Shown piece by piece: positions 13,838-14,781 of a stretch of DNA of 14,781 bases. Positions within the stretch are counted from its first letter, which is position 1. The number at the start of each line of letters is the position of its first letter. The notes beneath the pieces are model-generated. The model saw nothing but the letters and a program-made list of their open reading frames with translations, was not told the origin of the DNA and did no database searches. The position numbers and the translations under genes were made by a program. Source of the stretch: Defluviitaleaceae bacterium (GTDB lineage: Bacteria; Bacillota; Clostridia; Lachnospirales; WQUN01); assembly GCA_009782245.1 (NCBI GenBank), contig WRKK01000333.1:1-14781 (forward strand), written 5' to 3'.

Positions 13838-13866
13838 ATTATATCTTGAAAAAAGCGGTTTGTCAA
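13838..13866 (-). promoter_or_regulatory. Consensus promoter of the Rpn-family gene
   Basis: On the minus strand TTGACA (13866-13861), exactly 17 bases, then TATAAT (13843-13838): a perfect consensus. An A/T tract lies directly upstream of the -35, like an UP element. Strong unregulated expression would be expected unless a repressor binds. Confidence 0.85.
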
Positions 13867-13945
13867 AAAATTTTTTTGGGTATGCAAATAAATTTGGAGC
13901 AATTCAGGCGGGCAAATAGTTGCAAAAAATATTTTTCCAAAATGC

Positions 13946-13974
13946 TTGACATTTGAAAAATATGATGCTATAGT
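13946..13974 (+). promoter_or_regulatory. Promoter of the radical SAM-like gene
   Basis: TTGACA (13946-13951), a 17-base spacer and TATAGT (13969-13974), with TG at 13966-13967 as an extended -10. It diverges from the nuclease promoter, with 79 bases between the two -35 boxes. Confidence 0.8.
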
Positions 13975-14012
13975 GTTTTTTGGTAACAAAAATCCCAACA
14001 AAGGAGAATTCC

Positions 14013-14781
14013 ATGCGAAAAAAACATGACAAAACCAACAATTACCTAGCAGTATTCAACCCAGCAACAGGCGAATATTTGCGGCTTGGCAACGCTACTT
14101 TCTCACAATCGCCCGATTTAATCGACATCGGCATAATGGGTTCGTGCAATGCTGGCAAAATCGGACTTTGTGCCAAAGCAGGAGTAAGCTGTTACCAAAG
14201 CGGCACGGAAAAATTTTCGGAAAATATGCCGCTAAAACTCTACAAATCCATTATCGAGCAAGCCAAAGATTACGTATTTCAAGTGGCTCTGGGCGGACGC
14301 GGCGACCCAAACCATCACGAAAATTTTGCAGAAATTCTCCGCATTACAAAAGAAAACGAAATTGTGCCGAATTACACAACATCTGGCTACGGCTTGACGG
14401 ACGAGCAAATTCAGCTAACCAAGCAATATTGCGGTGCGACGGCGGTTTCCTGGTATGACGAAACTCATTCGCAAAACACGATTGACCGCCTTATAAATGC
14501 TGGCGTTACAACAAATATTCATTATGTTCTCAACAGGCGGTCGATATTGCAAGCGAAAATTTTGGTTGACAAACTTGACAAAATTGACAAAAGAATCAAC
14601 GCAATTATTTTTCTGCTACACAAGCCAGTTGGATTAGGCACGACAGCCGAAATTCCCACAACGGAGCAAATGCAAACATTCCTCGGTTGGGCGGACGAAT
14701 GGGTTTTGGCGGGCAAAAATATTGGCTTTGATTCTTGTTGCGTTTCTGCTATAATAAATCATACGCAAAATATCAACCGCC
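14013..14781 (+). CDS. Radical SAM-like protein with atypical cysteine spacing (3' end outside window)
   Basis: An open frame runs from ATG 14013 (AAGGAG at 14001-14006) to the window end, giving 256 residues without a stop, so it is truncated only by the window. Radical SAM enzymes bind a [4Fe-4S] cluster through three cysteines and cleave S-adenosylmethionine. Here three cysteines follow an Asp-Ile-Gly-Ile-Met-Gly strand: Cys45, Cys53 and Cys60, with the last in Cys-Tyr-Gln-Ser-Gly. The spacing CX7CX6C differs from the classical CX3CX2C, but the Cys-Tyr-Gln ending, the later Gly-Gly-Arg-Gly-Asp-Pro segment (about 94-99), the Val-Pro-Asn-Tyr-Thr-Thr-Ser-Gly strand and the repeating barrel-like beta/alpha pattern fit the superfamily. 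Substrate and pathway are unknown; no peptide or partner gene is visible before the edge. Confidence 0.7.
   Translation, partial: MRKKHDKTNNYLAVFNPATGEYLRLGNATFSQSPDLIDIGIMGSCNAGKIGLCAKAGVSCYQSGTEKFSENMPLKLYKSIIEQAKDYVFQVALGGRGDPNHHENFAEILRITKENEIVPNYTTSGYGLTDEQIQLTKQYCGATAVSWYDETHSQNTIDRLINAGVTTNIHYVLNRRSILQAKILVDKLDKIDKRINAIIFLLHKPVGLGTTAEIPTTEQMQTFLGWADEWVLAGKNIGFDSCCVSAIINHTQNINR

Overview
The window reads like a stretch of low-to-moderate-GC Bacillota (Firmicutes, probably Clostridia) chromosome with accessory character. Reasons: strong AGGAGG-type ribosome sites, sigma-A style TTGACA/TATAAT promoters, intrinsic terminators, an HtrA protease anchored by one N-terminal membrane helix, and an Rpn-family nuclease of the kind common in gut Clostridia. 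The taxon is inferred from style; no rRNA or tRNA gene is visible.

Left part (1-3200): the window opens inside a pentanucleotide repeat (12 copies of AGCAG). It may encode the last codons of an upstream gene and is followed by an intrinsic terminator. Next come an unrecognised two-helix membrane protein (199-1110), a MmcQ/YjbR-family protein (1378-1749) and an HtrA/DegP-like membrane-anchored serine protease with a PDZ domain (1838-3103). The protease gene is closed by a long inverted repeat with a T-tract.

Centre (3229-11808): this is the remarkable part, a single-strand operon of four large genes. Its promoter is followed by a leader with seven perfect 9-bp repeats (GAACAGGCC). These run directly into a terminator-like hairpin that lies before the first gene. 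Gene A (3404-5938) is a coiled-coil protein with two central membrane helices and a C-terminal domain resembling an FtsK ATPase without its catalytic motifs. Gene B (5954-6691) is a small helical protein. Gene C (6710-8971) is an FtsK/SpoIIIE-type ATPase with intact Walker motifs plus a second, degenerate ATPase-like half. Gene D (8968-11808, overlapping C by ATGA) begins with a domain paralogous to all of B and continues into a duplicated module with glycine/alanine-rich hydrophobic segments. The architecture (membrane coiled-coil subunit, FtsK motor, small helical partner, large protein sharing the partner's domain) recalls type VII secretion logic, but no canonical type VII component is recognisable. 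I regard it as a candidate undescribed translocation or conflict system.

Right part (11809-14781): on the minus strand are a YafQ-like toxin overlapped by its antitoxin gene, with a promoter and a dyad overlapping the -10, and an Rpn-family PD-(D/E)XK nuclease behind a consensus promoter. Between them lie an inverted repeat and a 19-codon micro-ORF with an ideal ribosome site. Divergent from the nuclease, another strong promoter drives a radical SAM-like protein with unusual cysteine spacing, cut by the window end. The toxin-antitoxin pair and nuclease mark this end as accessory DNA convergent with the A-D operon.
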